Shown: positions 52,128-63,782, counted from the stretch's first letter. The stretch: 64,000 nucleotides of DNA from Pseudomonas capeferrum (GCF_013523055.1 NZ_JAAMQM010000005.1:219013-283012); one strand, 5' to 3'. The notes: a model not told the origin generated them from the letters alone. Program-made: numbers and translations.

Positions 52128-52768
52128 CGAGTGCCGTGGACGACCATGGTCTTGCCCTTGACCTGCACCAGGCTGCGTTCTTCCAGATCCTTGAGGACAC
52201 GGCCGACCATTTCGCGCGAGCAGCCAACGATGCGACCGATTTCCTGACGGGTGATCTTGATCTGCATTCCGTCCGGGTGGGTCATGGCATCGGGTTGCTT
52301 GCACAGGTCCAGCAAGCAGCGCGCGACTCGGCCTGTCACATCGAAGAACGCCAGGTCGCCCACCTTGCGAGTGGTGTTGCGCAGACGCTGGGCCATCTGT
52401 GCACCCAGGGCGTAGAGGATTTCCGGGTCGTGGCAGGCGAGTTCACGAAACTTGTCGTAGCTGATCTCGGCCACTTCGCATTCGGTCTTGGCGCGCACCC
52501 AGGCACTGCGTTCCTGCTGCTGGCCAGCAGGTTCGAAAAGGCCCAGCTCACCGAAGAAATCCCCGGTATTGAGGTAGGCGATGATCATTTCGTGACCGTC
52601 ATCGTGCTCGATCAGGATGGTCACCGAGCCCTTGATGATGAACGACAAGGTATCTGCTCGGTCGCCTGCGCAGATGATGTTGCTCTTGGCCGCATAGCGG
52701 CGGCGCTGGCAATGAACCAGCACCTTGTCGATATTCTTGATCTTTGCGGAGAGGGCGGAGGCGACCAT
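52124..52768 (-). CDS. vfr: cAMP-binding transcriptional regulator Vfr/CRP
   Basis: 214 residues from the ATG at 52768 ([20 protein letters not shown]). The cyclic nucleotide pocket ([12 protein letters not shown] and [17 protein letters not shown]) matches Vfr/CRP, followed by the helix-turn-helix [20 protein letters not shown]. In P. putida, Crp is a high-affinity cAMP receptor controlling mainly metabolism of some nitrogen sources; in P. aeruginosa Vfr controls virulence. Divergent from the OsmC gene. Confidence 0.93.
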   Translation of the reverse strand: MVASALSAKIKNIDKVLVHCQRRRYAAKSNIICAGDRADTLSFIIKGSVTILIEHDDGHEMIIAYLNTGDFFGELGLFEPAGQQQERSAWVRAKTECEVAEISYDKFRELACHDPEILYALGAQMAQRLRNTTRKVGDLAFFDVTGRVARCLLDLCKQPDAMTHPDGMQIKITRQEIGRIVGCSREMVGRVLKDLEERSLVQVKGKTMVVHGTR

Positions 52769-52957
52769 CACGAAATCCCGTTCGAAAGCGCTACAGTGGT
52801 TATGGCGAGCAGCCTGGCGTGATGCGCCAGTGATTTGGCGCCAGCTTATCAGACGCTGTTGCCTGTATCGGCACAAAAACGGTCTCTCTTGAGCTTTTCC
52901 GCCAGCCTCGCAAGGTCTAAGCTGGCACCCTTTTCCAATGCAAGGGAGTCCGGTTAG

Positions 52958-53380
52958 ATGAAGGCACGTATCCAGTGGGCCGGTGAAGCCATGTTTCTCG
53001 GGGAATCGGGAAGCGGACATGTCGTTGTCATGGACGGCCCGCCCGAGGCGGGTGGTCGTAATCTGGGCGTGCGGCCGATGGAAATGCTCCTGTTGGGGCT
53101 TGGTGGCTGCAGCAGCTTCGATGTGATGAGCATCCTCAAGAAATCACGTCAGGCGGTTGAAAGCTGCGAGGCGTTCCTGGACGCGGAGCGCGCGGATGAG
53201 GACCCGAAGGTGTTTACCAAGATCCGCATGAACTTCGTGGTCAAAGGGCGCAACCTCAAGGAAGCGCAAGTCAAGCGTGCGGTCGAACTGTCGGCGGAAA
53301 AGTACTGCTCTGCATCGATCATGCTTGATCGCGCAGGTGTCGAGATTACCCATAGCTACGAAATCGTCGAGTTGAGCTGA
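52958..53380 (+). CDS. OsmC family protein
   Basis: 140 residues. OsmC fold with the two conserved cysteines of this family in [10 protein letters not shown] and KYCSASIML, which suggests thiol-dependent peroxide reduction. It resembles the YhfA subgroup often adjacent to crp, as seen here. Divergent from vfr across 189 bases. Confidence 0.9.
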   Translation: MKARIQWAGEAMFLGESGSGHVVVMDGPPEAGGRNLGVRPMEMLLLGLGGCSSFDVMSILKKSRQAVESCEAFLDAERADEDPKVFTKIRMNFVVKGRNLKEAQVKRAVELSAEKYCSASIMLDRAGVEITHSYEIVELS

Positions 53381-53455
53381 GCACGCTAGTTGAACGCACT
53401 GGCCGCTGGCGTCCCGCAAGAGTGCGGGCGCGCAGCGGCCACGACGCGCGGCAGG

Positions 53456-54496
53456 TCAGCGACGCAACGCTGGCAGGGCGTCTTGCAGCCAAGACGGCAG
53501 AATTGCGCGAAGCGCATGGGTGAAGCGCTCGCGACGCTTCTGGTAGAACAGGCCCAGTGCGATGACGCCAAGGCCGATCAAGGTCAGTACCACGGGAAAC
53601 AGCAACGAATCGGCAAAGACTTCGTATGACAGGTAACCCAGGTAAGCCGCTACACCCAGTGCGCCAAAGACCAGGAAGAGTGGTCGACGTAACAGTATCG
53701 CGAGCCCGATAAGGCCCAGGTTGATCAGGCAGTACAACGCCTTGCCCATTTCGCTGTCACTGCCCATCGAGGACAAGCCACCCCAGAACGCCAGGAGGCC
53801 GGCCAGATATCCCCAAAAGGCATAGTCCTAGCGCGTGCGACCATCCACCGACAAGACGGCCAGCAAAAGGCCAAGGCCGAACCAGAGCGATACGCCACGG
53901 CGTTGTTCCCAGGTGAATTCGGCACCGTGAAACCATTCGCTGAGGTCCATGGACATGAACCACAGGGCAACGGCAATGGGCATGATGATGAAAGGGAAGG
54001 GCACCAGGCGCACCATCAGAAGGCCGGCCAGTACGGTCGCGGCTTCCATCAGCAGCCAGCCTCCCTGCACGTAGGTGTAGTACTGGTGGTAGTCGGCTTG
54101 GGCATCTTCCAGAGGCCACCAACCGGTCAACCTTTCAAGGGCGAAAACGGCCAGAGGCACGATGCTCACCGCCACGGCCGCCAGCACACCCGCGGCAATC
54201 GGCTGGTCGCGGGCCTGCAGCCGGAGGGCAAGCGCGGTCAGCAGACAGATGTAGAGTGCCGCGCCGGCCAACAGGGCGAGATCGCCGACGCTCATCCATG
54301 CCTCGGTGAGGAGCCAACCCATCGCCCCCATGATCAGCAAGGCACCGAAATAGAAGGCTACATGGGTCAGTTGAAACGTGGCGCGTTGCTGTGGCTGTTG
54401 GCTCAGGAACGTCAACAGGGCCTGATCCTGGCCCGGCAGGAGTATGCCTGCCTGTACCGCGCGTGCCAGATCCCTGGCTTCGAGACGTTCCGTCAT
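53456..54496 (-). pseudogene. DUF2157 membrane protein interrupted by an in-frame amber codon
   Basis: Starts MTERLEARDLARAVQAGILL at 54496 and runs 222 codons to TAG at 53828-53830. The same frame then continues without a gap, DYAFWGYLAGLLAFWGGL, to a natural stop at 53456, giving about 346 codons in total with eight or more hydrophobic segments. Both halves look intact, so a single nonsense change (or a base-call error) splits the gene. A 106-residue frame starting ATG at 53776 could be made separately but lacks a good ribosome site. Function of the family is unknown. Lies directly before coq7 on the other side of nine bases. Confidence 0.75.
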
Positions 54497-54505
54497 GCTC
54501 GCACC

Positions 54506-55153
54506 TTAGATACGGTAGGTACTCTTGGTCATGACCTTCGCCAGCATGCTCATGCCGAAACGCACGGGGGCGGGGAACCTGTAGCCGCCAGCGTCCAAGG
54601 CCGATTCAGCATGCTGTTGCTCGTCGATGCGCATCTGCTCGAGGATGGCGCGGGACTTCTCGTCTTCTGGGGGCAGCTGTTCGAGATGCTCATCGAGATG
54701 CTTGCAGACCTGGCGTTCCGTAGCCGCCACGAAACCGAGGCTGACCTTGTCGCTGACCAGGCCGGCAAGGGCGCCGATACCGAACGACATGCCATAGAAC
54801 AGCGGGTTGAGTACGCTGGGGTGGCTACCCAACTGGCGGATGCGTTGCTCGCACCATGCCAGATGATCGACCTCTTCCTCGGCCGCATGCTCCATCGCCT
54901 TGCGCACTTCAGGCAGCTTGGCGGTCAGAGCCTGGCCTTGATAAAGCGCCTGGGCGCAGACTTCGCCGGTGTGGTTGATGCGCATCAGCCCGGCAATATG
55001 ACGGCTCTGGGTGTCGCCCAGGTCAGGGTCGGGTTGGATGATCGCCGGGGATGGGCGGGACGGTTGGCCGCTGAAGGGCAGCAAGGTGCGCATGGCGGTA
55101 TCGGCCTGCAACAACAAGCGGTCTAGCGGCGAATAGTGACGTTCGGTAGCCAT
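54506..55153 (-). CDS. coq7: 2-polyprenyl-3-methyl-6-methoxy-1,4-benzoquinone monooxygenase
   Basis: Di-iron hydroxylase in ubiquinone synthesis. 215 residues from the ATG at 55153 ([19 protein letters not shown]) with CGGAGGTG upstream. Ferritin-like iron ligands appear as [43 protein letters not shown] and [13 protein letters not shown]. Anaerobic E. coli-type UbiF is unrelated. Confidence 0.96.
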   Translation of the reverse strand: MATERHYSPLDRLLLQADTAMRTLLPFSGQPSRPSPAIIQPDPDLGDTQSRHIAGLMRINHTGEVCAQALYQGQALTAKLPEVRKAMEHAAEEEVDHLAWCEQRIRQLGSHPSVLNPLFYGMSFGIGALAGLVSDKVSLGFVAATERQVCKHLDEHLEQLPPEDEKSRAILEQMRIDEQQHAESALDAGGYRFPAPVRFGMSMLAKVMTKSTYRI

Positions 55154-55218
55154 CGGGCACCTCCGCAAGAGTGTGCCCGACAGTCTACCCCAATCCAAAG
55201 GCCCGGGCTTGCCTTGGA

Positions 55219-55557
55219 TCAGCCCGGCGGCCAGTGCATCTGGCGTTGGCCGAGCACGTGCATGTGAATATGGTAGACGGTCTGGCCACCCAATTCGTTG
55301 CAGTTCATGACCACGCGGAAGCCTTCCTCGCAACCCAGTTCCTTGGCCAGGCGCTGGGCTGTGAGCAGGAGGTGGCCTGCAAGGGCTTTGTCCTCTTCGG
55401 CCAGGTCGTTGAGGGTGCGGATGGGTTTCTTGGGGATGACCAGGAAATGCACGGGGGCCTGGGGGGCGATATCGTGGAAGGCCAGTACCTGGTCGTCCTC
55501 GTAGATGATGTTCGCCGGTATTTCCCGGTTGATGATCTTGGTGAAGAGAGTCTCCAC
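55219..55557 (-). CDS. HIT family nucleotide-binding protein (HinT-like)
   Basis: 112 residues, the size of HinT purine nucleoside phosphoramidases. Histidine triad at 96, 98 and 100 (VYHIHMH) and the [18 protein letters not shown] segment. Probably hydrolyses AMP-linked phosphoramidates. Cotranscribed orientation with the upstream SDR gene. Confidence 0.93.
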   Translation of the reverse strand: METLFTKIINREIPANIIYEDDQVLAFHDIAPQAPVHFLVIPKKPIRTLNDLAEEDKALAGHLLLTAQRLAKELGCEEGFRVVMNCNELGGQTVYHIHMHVLGQRQMHWPPG

Positions 55558-55620
55558 AGCGCTTGCTCCATGGTGAGGGTCAGGCCGAGTGTACCCAGCC
55601 CGGCGCTACGCGCCCAGTGG

Positions 55621-56403
55621 CTATTGTATGCCGTGGGGGCGGTAGGTGCGATGGATCAGTCCGGCGAGCTTGCGGGTGAGCCAGCGCGGCAGCAGGCGCG
55701 GCGCGCGGGCCAGCCAGCGGTTGCGCCGGCCTGGCAGAATCACTGCGCGGTTCTTGTCGAGCGCTCGAACGGTGTATAGCGCGACTTCCTCAGCGGTAAG
55801 ACTGCGCTTGCTCGCCTCGAGACGAGGGATACGCCGCTTCGAGGAACGCACGGGCCCCGGGCAGAGCACCGATACCTTTATCCCAGTGCGCTTGAGCTCT
55901 TCACGCAGGGCTTCGGAAAAGTGCAAGACGTAGGCCTTGGTTGCGGCATAGGTAGCCATCCCAGGCCCAGGTGCATAGCCCGCCAGCGATGCCACGTTGA
56001 GGATCTGCCCGCCGCCATGGACGGCCATCAGGTTGCCGATGGCGTGGCACAACCGCGTCAATGCGACGAGGTTGACTTCTATCAAATCCTGTTCGTCGGC
56101 CCACTCCTGGGCCAGGAACGGGCCATAGGAGCGCAACCCGGCGCAATTGACCAGCAGGTCGATGCGTCGGTCGCCTTCCTCCAATTCCAGGACGAAGCCG
56201 GACACCCGCAAAGGTTCACTGAGGTCGCAGGCACGGAAAAGCACTTCGACGCCGAAGCGTTGGGTCAGTTCGATGGCGACCGGCTCCAGGGCCTCGCGTT
56301 GCCGTGCCACCAGGATCAGATTGCGCCCGCGCCGCGCCAGTGCCTCTGCCAAGGCAAGACCCAGGCCGCTGGAGGCGCCGGTGATCATGGCGTAACGGGT
56401 CAT
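55621..56403 (-). CDS. Short-chain dehydrogenase/reductase
   Basis: 260 residues. Classical SDR with TGASSGLGLALAEAL at the N terminus, the NCAGL-type strand, and the catalytic YAATKAYVLHFSEAL motif with an upstream serine (NVASLAG). Arginine in the second beta strand region (VARQREAL) suggests NADP(H). Basic C-terminal tail rich in arginine may be membrane associated. Substrate unknown. Confidence 0.88.
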   Translation of the reverse strand: MTRYAMITGASSGLGLALAEALARRGRNLILVARQREALEPVAIELTQRFGVEVLFRACDLSEPLRVSGFVLELEEGDRRIDLLVNCAGLRSYGPFLAQEWADEQDLIEVNLVALTRLCHAIGNLMAVHGGGQILNVASLAGYAPGPGMATYAATKAYVLHFSEALREELKRTGIKVSVLCPGPVRSSKRRIPRLEASKRSLTAEEVALYTVRALDKNRAVILPGRRNRWLARAPRLLPRWLTRKLAGLIHRTYRPHGIQ

Positions 56404-56480
56404 GCAAGGCTCCGGGACGGCAAAAGAGGGCAGCTAGTGTACAGCTAGACCAAGCAAGTTGTTGCCTTTTGCTACATGGA

Positions 56481-57428
56481 TCAGGCGTGCAGGTTGTGGG
56501 CGCGAGCCAATGCTTGGTGATACTCGTCACGCAGGCGTTCGATGAGCGTGCCGGTGTCTGGCAGGTCTTGGATTCCACCTACGCCCTGGCCTGCAGACCA
56601 GACGGTCTTCCAGGCTTTGGCTTCTTCATCCAGCGGCTTGAGGCGACCCTGATCATGACGGGTCTTGAGTGCAGTCATGTCGAAGCCTGCCTGCTCGAGA
56701 CTCTGGCGCAGGAAACTCGCAGGCACGCCGGATACCGCTGGGGTGTGGACGATATCCATGGCCTTCGCTCCCAGAAGCATCTGCTTGTAGGCGGGTTGTG
56801 CCTGGCTCTCCTCGGTGGCGATGAAGCGTGTGCCCATGTAGGCGAGGTCCACGCCCAGCATCTGCGCGGCAAGCATTTCATGGCCATGGTTCAGGCATCC
56901 GGCCAGCAAGAGGGTCTTGTCGAAGAACTGTCGCAACTCGGCTACCAAGGCGAAGGGGCTCCAGGTTCCGGCATGTCCACCTGCACCCGCCGCCACCGCG
57001 ATAAGCCCATCCACACCGGCCTCGGCGGCCTTTTCTCCATGGCGACGAGTGGTGACATCGTGGAACACCAGGCCACCATAAGCCTGGACGGCCTCCACCA
57101 CTTCCTTCACTGCGCCCAGGCTGGTGATGACGATGGGCACGCGATGCTCCACGCAAACGGCCAGGTCGGCTTGCAGACGAGGATTGCTGGGGTGGACGAT
57201 CAGGTTCACCGCATAGGGGGCAGGCTTCTCCAGAGCGGCGAGGCCGGCTTCGATCTCTTCAATCCAGCGCTTGAATCCTCCGGTGTCGCGTTGGTTGAGC
57301 GCGGGAAAGCTGCCGACCACGCCATGCCCGCAGCAGGCCAGCACCAACTGTGGGTTGGAGATCAGGAACATGGGTGCCGCGACGAGGGGCAGGCGCAAGC
57401 GTTGTTCGAGCAAGGCGGGCAAGGGCAT
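56481..57428 (-). CDS. Nitronate monooxygenase-like FMN enzyme
   Basis: 315 residues from the ATG at 57428 (MPLPALLEQRLRLPLVAAPM). A 2-nitropropane dioxygenase/NMO-type barrel: LVAAPMFLISNPQLV, AVNLIVHPSNPRLQADL, GLIAVAAGAGGHAGTWSPF for FMN phosphate binding, and YMGTRFIATEESQA. Activity on nitronates is the family expectation, though many members have other flavin roles. Confidence 0.85.
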   Translation of the reverse strand: MPLPALLEQRLRLPLVAAPMFLISNPQLVLACCGHGVVGSFPALNQRDTGGFKRWIEEIEAGLAALEKPAPYAVNLIVHPSNPRLQADLAVCVEHRVPIVITSLGAVKEVVEAVQAYGGLVFHDVTTRRHGEKAAEAGVDGLIAVAAGAGGHAGTWSPFALVAELRQFFDKTLLLAGCLNHGHEMLAAQMLGVDLAYMGTRFIATEESQAQPAYKQMLLGAKAMDIVHTPAVSGVPASFLRQSLEQAGFDMTALKTRHDQGRLKPLDEEAKAWKTVWSAGQGVGGIQDLPDTGTLIERLRDEYHQALARAHNLHA

Positions 57429-57458
57429 GGCAGGCTCCGGCAAAAAGTGCGGTTATCG

Positions 57459-57884
57459 TCAGAACGGTTTGACCACTACCAGAATCACGATAGCCAACAG
57501 AATCACCACCGGTACTTCGTTGAACCAGCGGTAATAGACATGGCTGCGCGTATTCTCGCCGCGCGCGAAGCGCTTGAGCTTGGCGCCGCAGACGTGATGG
57601 TAGCCGGTCAGCAGCACGATCAGGGTGAGCTTGGCATGCAGCCAGCCCTGGCTCATGAATCCAGGGCTCAGCACCAGCAGCCAGATGCCGAAGACGAAGG
57701 TCGCGATCATCGCCGGGCCCATGATGCCGCGGTAGAGCTTGCGCTCCATCGTGACAAAACGTTCCTGGCTGATGCTGTCCTTGCTCTGCGCGTGGTAGAC
57801 GAACAGGCGTGGCAGGTAGAACAGCCCGGCGAACCAGCAGACCACGCTGACGATGTGCAGCGCTTTGATCCAGAGATAGAGCAT
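57459..57884 (-). CDS. hemJ: Protoporphyrinogen oxidase HemJ
   Basis: Membrane heme-pathway enzyme. 141 residues from the ATG at 57884 (MLYLWIKALHIVSVVCWFAG) with AAGGAAC upstream. Four hydrophobic segments, conserved histidine in KALHIVSVVCWFAGLFYLPR, and the LHAKLTLIVLLTGYHH segment. Divergent from argC across 139 bases. Confidence 0.9.
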   Translation of the reverse strand: MLYLWIKALHIVSVVCWFAGLFYLPRLFVYHAQSKDSISQERFVTMERKLYRGIMGPAMIATFVFGIWLLVLSPGFMSQGWLHAKLTLIVLLTGYHHVCGAKLKRFARGENTRSHVYYRWFNEVPVVILLAIVILVVVKPF

Positions 57885-58023
57885 TTGAAGTTCCTTCAGG
57901 TTTTCACGGTCGTCAGATAGTAGAGGCGAAGCGCCGGAAGGGCATCCCAAGAGTTGTTACAGACGTCTGGGATGCCTATCATCGTGGGCTTTCCAGTCGG
58001 TTCGTTGATAAGGGGCAAGCGTT

Positions 58024-59058
58024 ATGATCAAGGTCGGTATCGTCGGCGGCACGGGCTACACAGGAGTCGAGCTGCTGCGTCTGCTTGCGCAGCATCCACA
58101 GGCCGAGGTCGCTGTGATCACCTCGCGCTCCGAGGCTGGGGTTGCGGTCGCCGATATGTACCCTAACCTGCGCGGCCATTATGACGGCCTGGCGTTCAGT
58201 GTTCCGGACAGCAAGGCCTTGGGCGCCTGTGACGTGGTCTTCTTCGCCACGCCGCACGGCGTCGCCCACGCGCTGGCCGGTGAGCTGCTTGCCGCCGGTA
58301 CCAAGGTCATCGACTTGTCCGCTGACTTCCGTCTGCAGGACGCGGTCGAGTGGGGAAAATGGTATGGCCAGCCCCATGGCGCTCCCGATCTGCTTCCGGA
58401 CGCGGTATACGGCCTGCCCGAAGTCAACCGTGAGAAGATTCGCCAGGCGCGCCTGATTGCTGTGCCTGGGTGCTATCCGACCGCAACCCAGCTGGGTTTC
58501 CTGCCTTTGCTCGAAGCCGGCCTTGCCGATCCATTGCGCCTGATCGCTGACTGCAAGTCCGGCGTCAGCGGTGCTGGCCGCGGTGCTTCGGTGGGTTCGC
58601 TGTTCTGCGAAGCGGGTGAAAGCATGAAAGCCTATGCTGTAAAGGGCCATCGTCACTTGCCTGAAATCAGCCAGGGTCTGCGCCTGGCGGCTGGTACCGA
58701 TATCGGGCTGACCTTCGTGCCTCACCTGACGCCCATGATCCGTGGCATTCACTCCACGCTTTATGCAACGGTCACTGATACCTCGGTCGACCTGCAGGCT
58801 CTGTTCGAGAAACGCTATGCCGATGAACCGTTCGTCGATGTGATGCCTGCTGGCAGCCACCCCGAGACACGCAGCGTGCGCGGCGCCAATGTCTGCCGTA
58901 TCGCAGTGCATCGGCCGCAGGATGGCGATCTGGTCGTCGTGTTGTCGGTAATCGACAATCTGGTGAAGGGCGCATCCGGCCAGGCGGTGCAAAACCTCAA
59001 CATCCTGTTCGGCCTGGACGAGCGGATGGGCCTGTCCCACGCAGGGTTGCTGCCGTAA
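58024..59058 (+). CDS. argC: N-acetyl-gamma-glutamyl-phosphate reductase
   Basis: Third step of arginine synthesis. 344 residues. NADP-binding [18 protein letters not shown], catalytic C150 in [10 protein letters not shown] and conserved GHRHLPEI and HLTPMIRG segments. Followed by erpA behind its own promoter. Confidence 0.97.
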   Translation: MIKVGIVGGTGYTGVELLRLLAQHPQAEVAVITSRSEAGVAVADMYPNLRGHYDGLAFSVPDSKALGACDVVFFATPHGVAHALAGELLAAGTKVIDLSADFRLQDAVEWGKWYGQPHGAPDLLPDAVYGLPEVNREKIRQARLIAVPGCYPTATQLGFLPLLEAGLADPLRLIADCKSGVSGAGRGASVGSLFCEAGESMKAYAVKGHRHLPEISQGLRLAAGTDIGLTFVPHLTPMIRGIHSTLYATVTDTSVDLQALFEKRYADEPFVDVMPAGSHPETRSVRGANVCRIAVHRPQDGDLVVVLSVIDNLVKGASGQAVQNLNILFGLDERMGLSHAGLLP

Positions 59059-59113
59059 AGGCAGCGGTCTGTTCGGCTTGCAACCTACGGCCGTCAGTTT
59101 CCGGATAGTATTG

Positions 59114-59143
59114 TTGACCGATTTTCTCGGAGAAGCGGATAAT
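59114..59143 (+). promoter_or_regulatory. Sigma-70 promoter of erpA
   Basis: TTGACC (59114-59119) and GATAAT (59138-59143) are separated by 18 bases, about 46 bases upstream of the erpA start codon and inside the argC-erpA gap. Confidence 0.65.
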
Positions 59144-59188
59144 GCGCGTCATCACGTGTTATGGCGGCACAGCGCCGGGAGAATCAAC

Positions 59189-59539
59189 ATGAGCGTCGAA
59201 ACCTTTACCCCCGAGGCCTTGCAGTTCACTCAAGGGGCAGCCAGCAAGGTGAAGACTCTGGTTAGCGAAGAGGGCAATGATCGGCTGAAGTTGCGGGTAT
59301 TCGTGACTGGCGGAGGCTGCTCGGGTTTCCAGTACGGTTTCACCTTCGATGAAGATATTGCCGAGGATGACACCATCGTCGAGCGTGAGGGTGTAGCTTT
59401 GGTGGTCGATCCGATGAGCTACCAGTACCTGGCAGGGGCAGAGGTGGATTACCAGGAAGGCCTGGAAGGTTCTCGGTTTGTAATCAAGAACCCGAACGCA
59501 ACCACGACCTGCGGCTGCGGTTCATCGTTCTCGATCTGA
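59189..59539 (+). CDS. erpA: Iron-sulfur cluster insertion protein ErpA
   Basis: A-type carrier delivering Fe-S clusters to apo-proteins. 116 residues from the ATG at 59189 ([16 protein letters not shown]) with GGGAGAA upstream. Cluster ligands C44 (GGGCSGF), C108 and C110 (CGCGSSF). Convergent with anmK across a terminator. Confidence 0.95.
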   Translation: MSVETFTPEALQFTQGAASKVKTLVSEEGNDRLKLRVFVTGGGCSGFQYGFTFDEDIAEDDTIVEREGVALVVDPMSYQYLAGAEVDYQEGLEGSRFVIKNPNATTTCGCGSSFSI

Positions 59540-59560
59540 CTTGGGTAGCTGGAACAAGAG

Positions 59561-59580
59561 CGCCGCGTATTAACGCGGCG
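59561..59580. terminator. Terminator between erpA and anmK
   Basis: CGCCGCGT and ACGCGGCG form an 8-bp stem with loop ATTA, followed on plus by TTCTGCATTT. It likely ends erpA and may also block convergent anmK transcripts. Confidence 0.65.
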
Positions 59581-59609
59581 TTCTGCATTTCGGGGCTGGA
59601 TAGGGCGGC

Positions 59610-60701
<1,092 letters not shown>

Positions 60702-62120
60702 TCAACGCTTGTTCGAGGCGAGCATGGTTGCCTTTTCCTGATCCATGCGAGCGATCAGGGGCTTGCTCAGCTGAAGGAAGCGCTGACGTTCGGCCTTGGC
60801 GATCGGGTCGGCCATGGGCACCTTCTGACTCAGCGGGTCGACATGGACGCCTTTGACCTGGAACTCATAGTGCAGATGCGGGCCGGTAGAAAGACCCGTC
60901 GTACCAATGTAGCCGATGATCTGGCCCTGCTTGACGTTGGAGCCGTTCTTCACGCCCTTGGCAAAGCCTTGCATGTGGCCGTAGAGAGTCTTGTAGGTAT
61001 TGCCATGCTGGATGATCACGGTATTGCCATAACCCCCGCGACGTCCCGCCAGCAATACCTTGCCATCGCCCGCAGCCTTGATCGGCGTACCGCGTGGCGC
61101 AGCGTAATCGACACCCTTATGGGCGCGGATCTTGTTGAGGATCGGGTGCTTGCGACCATTCGAGAAGCGCGAACTGATGCGCGCAAAGTCTACCGGGGTG
61201 CGGATGAAGGCCTTGCGCAGGCTGTTGCCGTCGGCCGTGTAGTAGCTGGTGTTGCCCTGTTTGTTGGTGTAGCGGACAGCGGTGTAGGTCTTGCCGCGGT
61301 TGGTGAAGCGCGCGGACAGGATGTTACCTGTGCCGACAACCTTGCCGTCCATGACCTTCTGCTCGTAGACCACGTCGAATTCATCGCCCTGGCGGATGTC
61401 CTGGGCGAAGTCGACGTCGTAGCCGAGCACGCGTGCCATGTCCATCGTCAGACTGTGCGAAAGGCCCGCGCGCTGGGCGGACGCCGAGAGCGAGCTGTTG
61501 ATGATGCCGTGTGCGTAGGCGGTACGTACGATGGGTTTGCTGATCACTCGATCGAAGCTGTAGCCCTTGGTGCTGCGGGTCAGGCGGATGGACTCGAGAC
61601 TGCTGACCTTGGTATTCAAGGTGTTCAGCTGACCATCCTTGTCCAGGTCGAACTGCAATACCTGACCGTGCTTGAGCTGAGTGAACTGCTTGGCCTGCTT
61701 GCTGCTGGCCAGGACGTCATGCACTGCAGCGGATGGAAGACCGACCTTGGCAAAGAGCGTCGACAGGGTGTCTCCGCGTGCCACAGTCACTTCACGGTGG
61801 TCAGGTGCCTTGGCTTCGGCTTTCGCCTCGGCTACAGGCTGAGCCTGATTGCTTTGGGCAGTGGCTGACTCGCCGTTTTCTATCTGGACGAAAGGGGAAG
61901 GATTGTCTTGTTCGGCCTGGACCAGTGGAGCGGTCTTGGCCTCGTCCTTGAGTTGTTCGGCAGGGCTTTCCAATTCGAGACTGAGGCTGGTTTTCTTGGC
62001 CTCTACATCGCTGGAAGGGAATACCAGTAGCGCCAGGCTGAGAAGGGCGGCGAGGCCGCTCGCGGCCAACAGATGGCTTTTCGGATAAAGCGGAGGCGCT
62101 TTAGGCGTATCGTTGGTCAT
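60702..62120 (-). CDS. M23 family peptidoglycan endopeptidase with LysM-like domain
   Basis: 472 residues from the ATG at 62120 (MTNDTPKAPPLYPKSHLLAA). One N-terminal TM anchor (about 18-35), a disordered Q/A/E/P-rich stretch (45-105), a LysM/OapA-like domain (VTVARGDTLSTLFAKVGLP), and a C-terminal lysostaphin-type zinc domain with HKGVDYAAPRGTP and GPHLHYEFQ. MepM-like; expected to cut D,D-crosslinks during growth. Divergent from tyrS. Confidence 0.92.
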   Translation of the reverse strand: MTNDTPKAPPLYPKSHLLAASGLAALLSLALLVFPSSDVEAKKTSLSLELESPAEQLKDEAKTAPLVQAEQDNPSPFVQIENGESATAQSNQAQPVAEAKAEAKAPDHREVTVARGDTLSTLFAKVGLPSAAVHDVLASSKQAKQFTQLKHGQVLQFDLDKDGQLNTLNTKVSSLESIRLTRSTKGYSFDRVISKPIVRTAYAHGIINSSLSASAQRAGLSHSLTMDMARVLGYDVDFAQDIRQGDEFDVVYEQKVMDGKVVGTGNILSARFTNRGKTYTAVRYTNKQGNTSYYTADGNSLRKAFIRTPVDFARISSRFSNGRKHPILNKIRAHKGVDYAAPRGTPIKAAGDGKVLLAGRRGGYGNTVIIQHGNTYKTLYGHMQGFAKGVKNGSNVKQGQIIGYIGTTGLSTGPHLHYEFQVKGVHVDPLSQKVPMADPIAKAERQRFLQLSKPLIARMDQEKATMLASNKR

Positions 62121-62330
62121 AGGGAAAAGGACTTTGAAAAGGTGAAATGGAAAAGATGAATGACATGATGAAGATGAAATAACTGTATAAAATATAACCA
62201 AATCCATTTCGGCGCAAGAGTGACAGACGCTTCGAGACGGTGGTCGGGTCACATCCTGGGTAGATCTTGTATTTGATGGCCGATCTTGTATGGTTGGCTC
62301 CCTTTGAATCTGAGCCTTGCGGGTCTGTTT

Positions 62331-63530
62331 ATGAAGTCGGTGGAAGAACAGCTGGCGCTTATCAAGCGCGGCGCGGAAGAAGTGCTCGTGGAATCCGAGC
62401 TGGTCGAAAAGCTCAAGCGTGGTCAGCCGCTGCGCATCAAGGCTGGCTTCGATCCGACAGCGCCAGACCTGCACCTGGGCCATACGGTCCTGATCAACAA
62501 GCTGCGCCAGTTCCAGGATCTGGGGCATCAGGTGATTTTCCTGATCGGTGACTTCACTGGCATGATCGGCGACCCGAGCGGCAAGAGCGCGACCCGTCCG
62601 CCCTTGACGCGCGAGCAGGTGCTGGACAATGCCGAGACCTATAAACAGCAGGTCTTCAAGATTCTTGATCCGGCAAAGACCGAGGTTGCATTCAACTCGA
62701 CCTGGATGGACCAGCTGACCCCTGCCGATTTCATCCGTCTGGCATCACAGTACACGGTCGCTCGCATGCTCGAGCGCGATGACTTCGACAAGCGTTATAC
62801 CAGCAACCAGCCAATCGCCATTCATGAGTTTCTCTATCCTCTGGTGCAGGGCTACGACTCGGTGGCGCTCAAGGCTGACGTCGAGCTGGGCGGGACCGAC
62901 CAGAAATTCAACTTGCTGATGGGGCGCGAGCTGCAGCGCAGCTACGGTCAGGAAGCGCAGAACATCGTTACCATGCCGCTGCTCGAGGGGCTGGATGGTG
63001 TGAAGAAGATGTCCAAGTCGCTGGGTAACTATGTGGGTATCCAGGAAGCGCCGGGTGTGATGTACAGTAAGCTGGTGTCGATCCCTGACACATTGATGTG
63101 GCGCTATTTCGAGCTGCTCAGCTTCCGCTCGATGGATGAGATCGAGGCGTTTCGGTCTGACGTCGAGCGCGGCGCCAATCCGCGCGACATCAAGATCAAG
63201 CTAGCCGAAGAAATCGTTGCCCGCTTCCATGGGGAAGAAGCGTCGGCCAATGCGCACCGTGGCGCAGGCAATCGCATGAAGGATGGCGAGCTGCCAGAGG
63301 ATCTGCCTGAGATAGAAGTCGAGGCAGCTGAAGACATGCCGATCGCTGCAGTGCTCAACAAGGCAGGGCTGGTCAAGAATTCGGCTGCGGCTCGCGATCT
63401 TCTTGCGGCCGGTAGCGTGAAGGTCGATGGAGCGGTCGTGGACCGCGGCTTCGTATTTGCTGTGGGCGCCACCCATGTCTGCCAATCGGGCAAGAAGGCT
63501 TTTGCACGCATTACCTTGAAAGGTCAGTGA
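62331..63530 (+). CDS. tyrS: Tyrosyl-tRNA synthetase
   Basis: Charges tRNA-Tyr. 399 residues from the ATG at 62331 ([20 protein letters not shown]); an upstream ATG at 62286 would add 15 residues not typical of the family. Class I motifs HLGH at 48-51 and KMSKS at 226-230, with a C-terminal S4 RNA-binding domain (about 335-399). Longer-type TyrS subgroup (TyrZ-like lineage common in pseudomonads). Ends at a strong terminator. Confidence 0.95.
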   Translation: MKSVEEQLALIKRGAEEVLVESELVEKLKRGQPLRIKAGFDPTAPDLHLGHTVLINKLRQFQDLGHQVIFLIGDFTGMIGDPSGKSATRPPLTREQVLDNAETYKQQVFKILDPAKTEVAFNSTWMDQLTPADFIRLASQYTVARMLERDDFDKRYTSNQPIAIHEFLYPLVQGYDSVALKADVELGGTDQKFNLLMGRELQRSYGQEAQNIVTMPLLEGLDGVKKMSKSLGNYVGIQEAPGVMYSKLVSIPDTLMWRYFELLSFRSMDEIEAFRSDVERGANPRDIKIKLAEEIVARFHGEEASANAHRGAGNRMKDGELPEDLPEIEVEAAEDMPIAAVLNKAGLVKNSAAARDLLAAGSVKVDGAVVDRGFVFAVGATHVCQSGKKAFARITLKGQ

Positions 63531-63544
63531 CTATCTATATAGCT

Positions 63545-63580
63545 AAAGGGCGGCCGGAAGGCCGCCCTTTGTTGTTTTTA
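63545..63580 (+). terminator. Intrinsic terminator after tyrS
   Basis: AAAGGGCGGCC (63545-63555) and GGCCGCCCTTT (63560-63570) form a perfect 11-bp stem with loop GGAA, followed by GTTGTTTTTA. Confidence 0.92.
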
Positions 63581-63610
63581 GGTTAATTTGATGTTTGTTG
63601 AAATAAGGGG

Positions 63611-63638
63611 TTGACGCATTTCTCCAGGTCCTTATAAT
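63611..63638 (+). promoter_or_regulatory. rRNA operon promoter, distal
   Basis: TTGACG (63611-63616) and TATAAT (63633-63638) with 16 bases between, followed by GCGCACC, the same GC-rich discriminator seen at the proximal promoter. A consensus -10. Confidence 0.75.
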
Positions 63639-63754
63639 GCGCACCACTTCCAGCGTAGTTGGAACGAGAAACTCCTTGAAGATCAATGAGTTAAGCGTTT
63701 CAGGCGATGCGGGAAGGGCTTCGATCGACAGATCGACAGCGGTGAAAAAGGTGG

Positions 63755-63782
63755 TTGACAGCGGTTTTCAACGCTGTATGAT
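63755..63782 (+). promoter_or_regulatory. rRNA operon promoter, middle
   Basis: TTGACA (63755-63760) and TATGAT (63777-63782) with 16 bases between, followed by TCGCCTCC. Confidence 0.8.

Noticed and set aside
53456..53776. 106-residue membrane ORF as an independent gene
   Set aside because: It is the in-frame continuation of the DUF2157 gene after an amber codon, not a separate unit.
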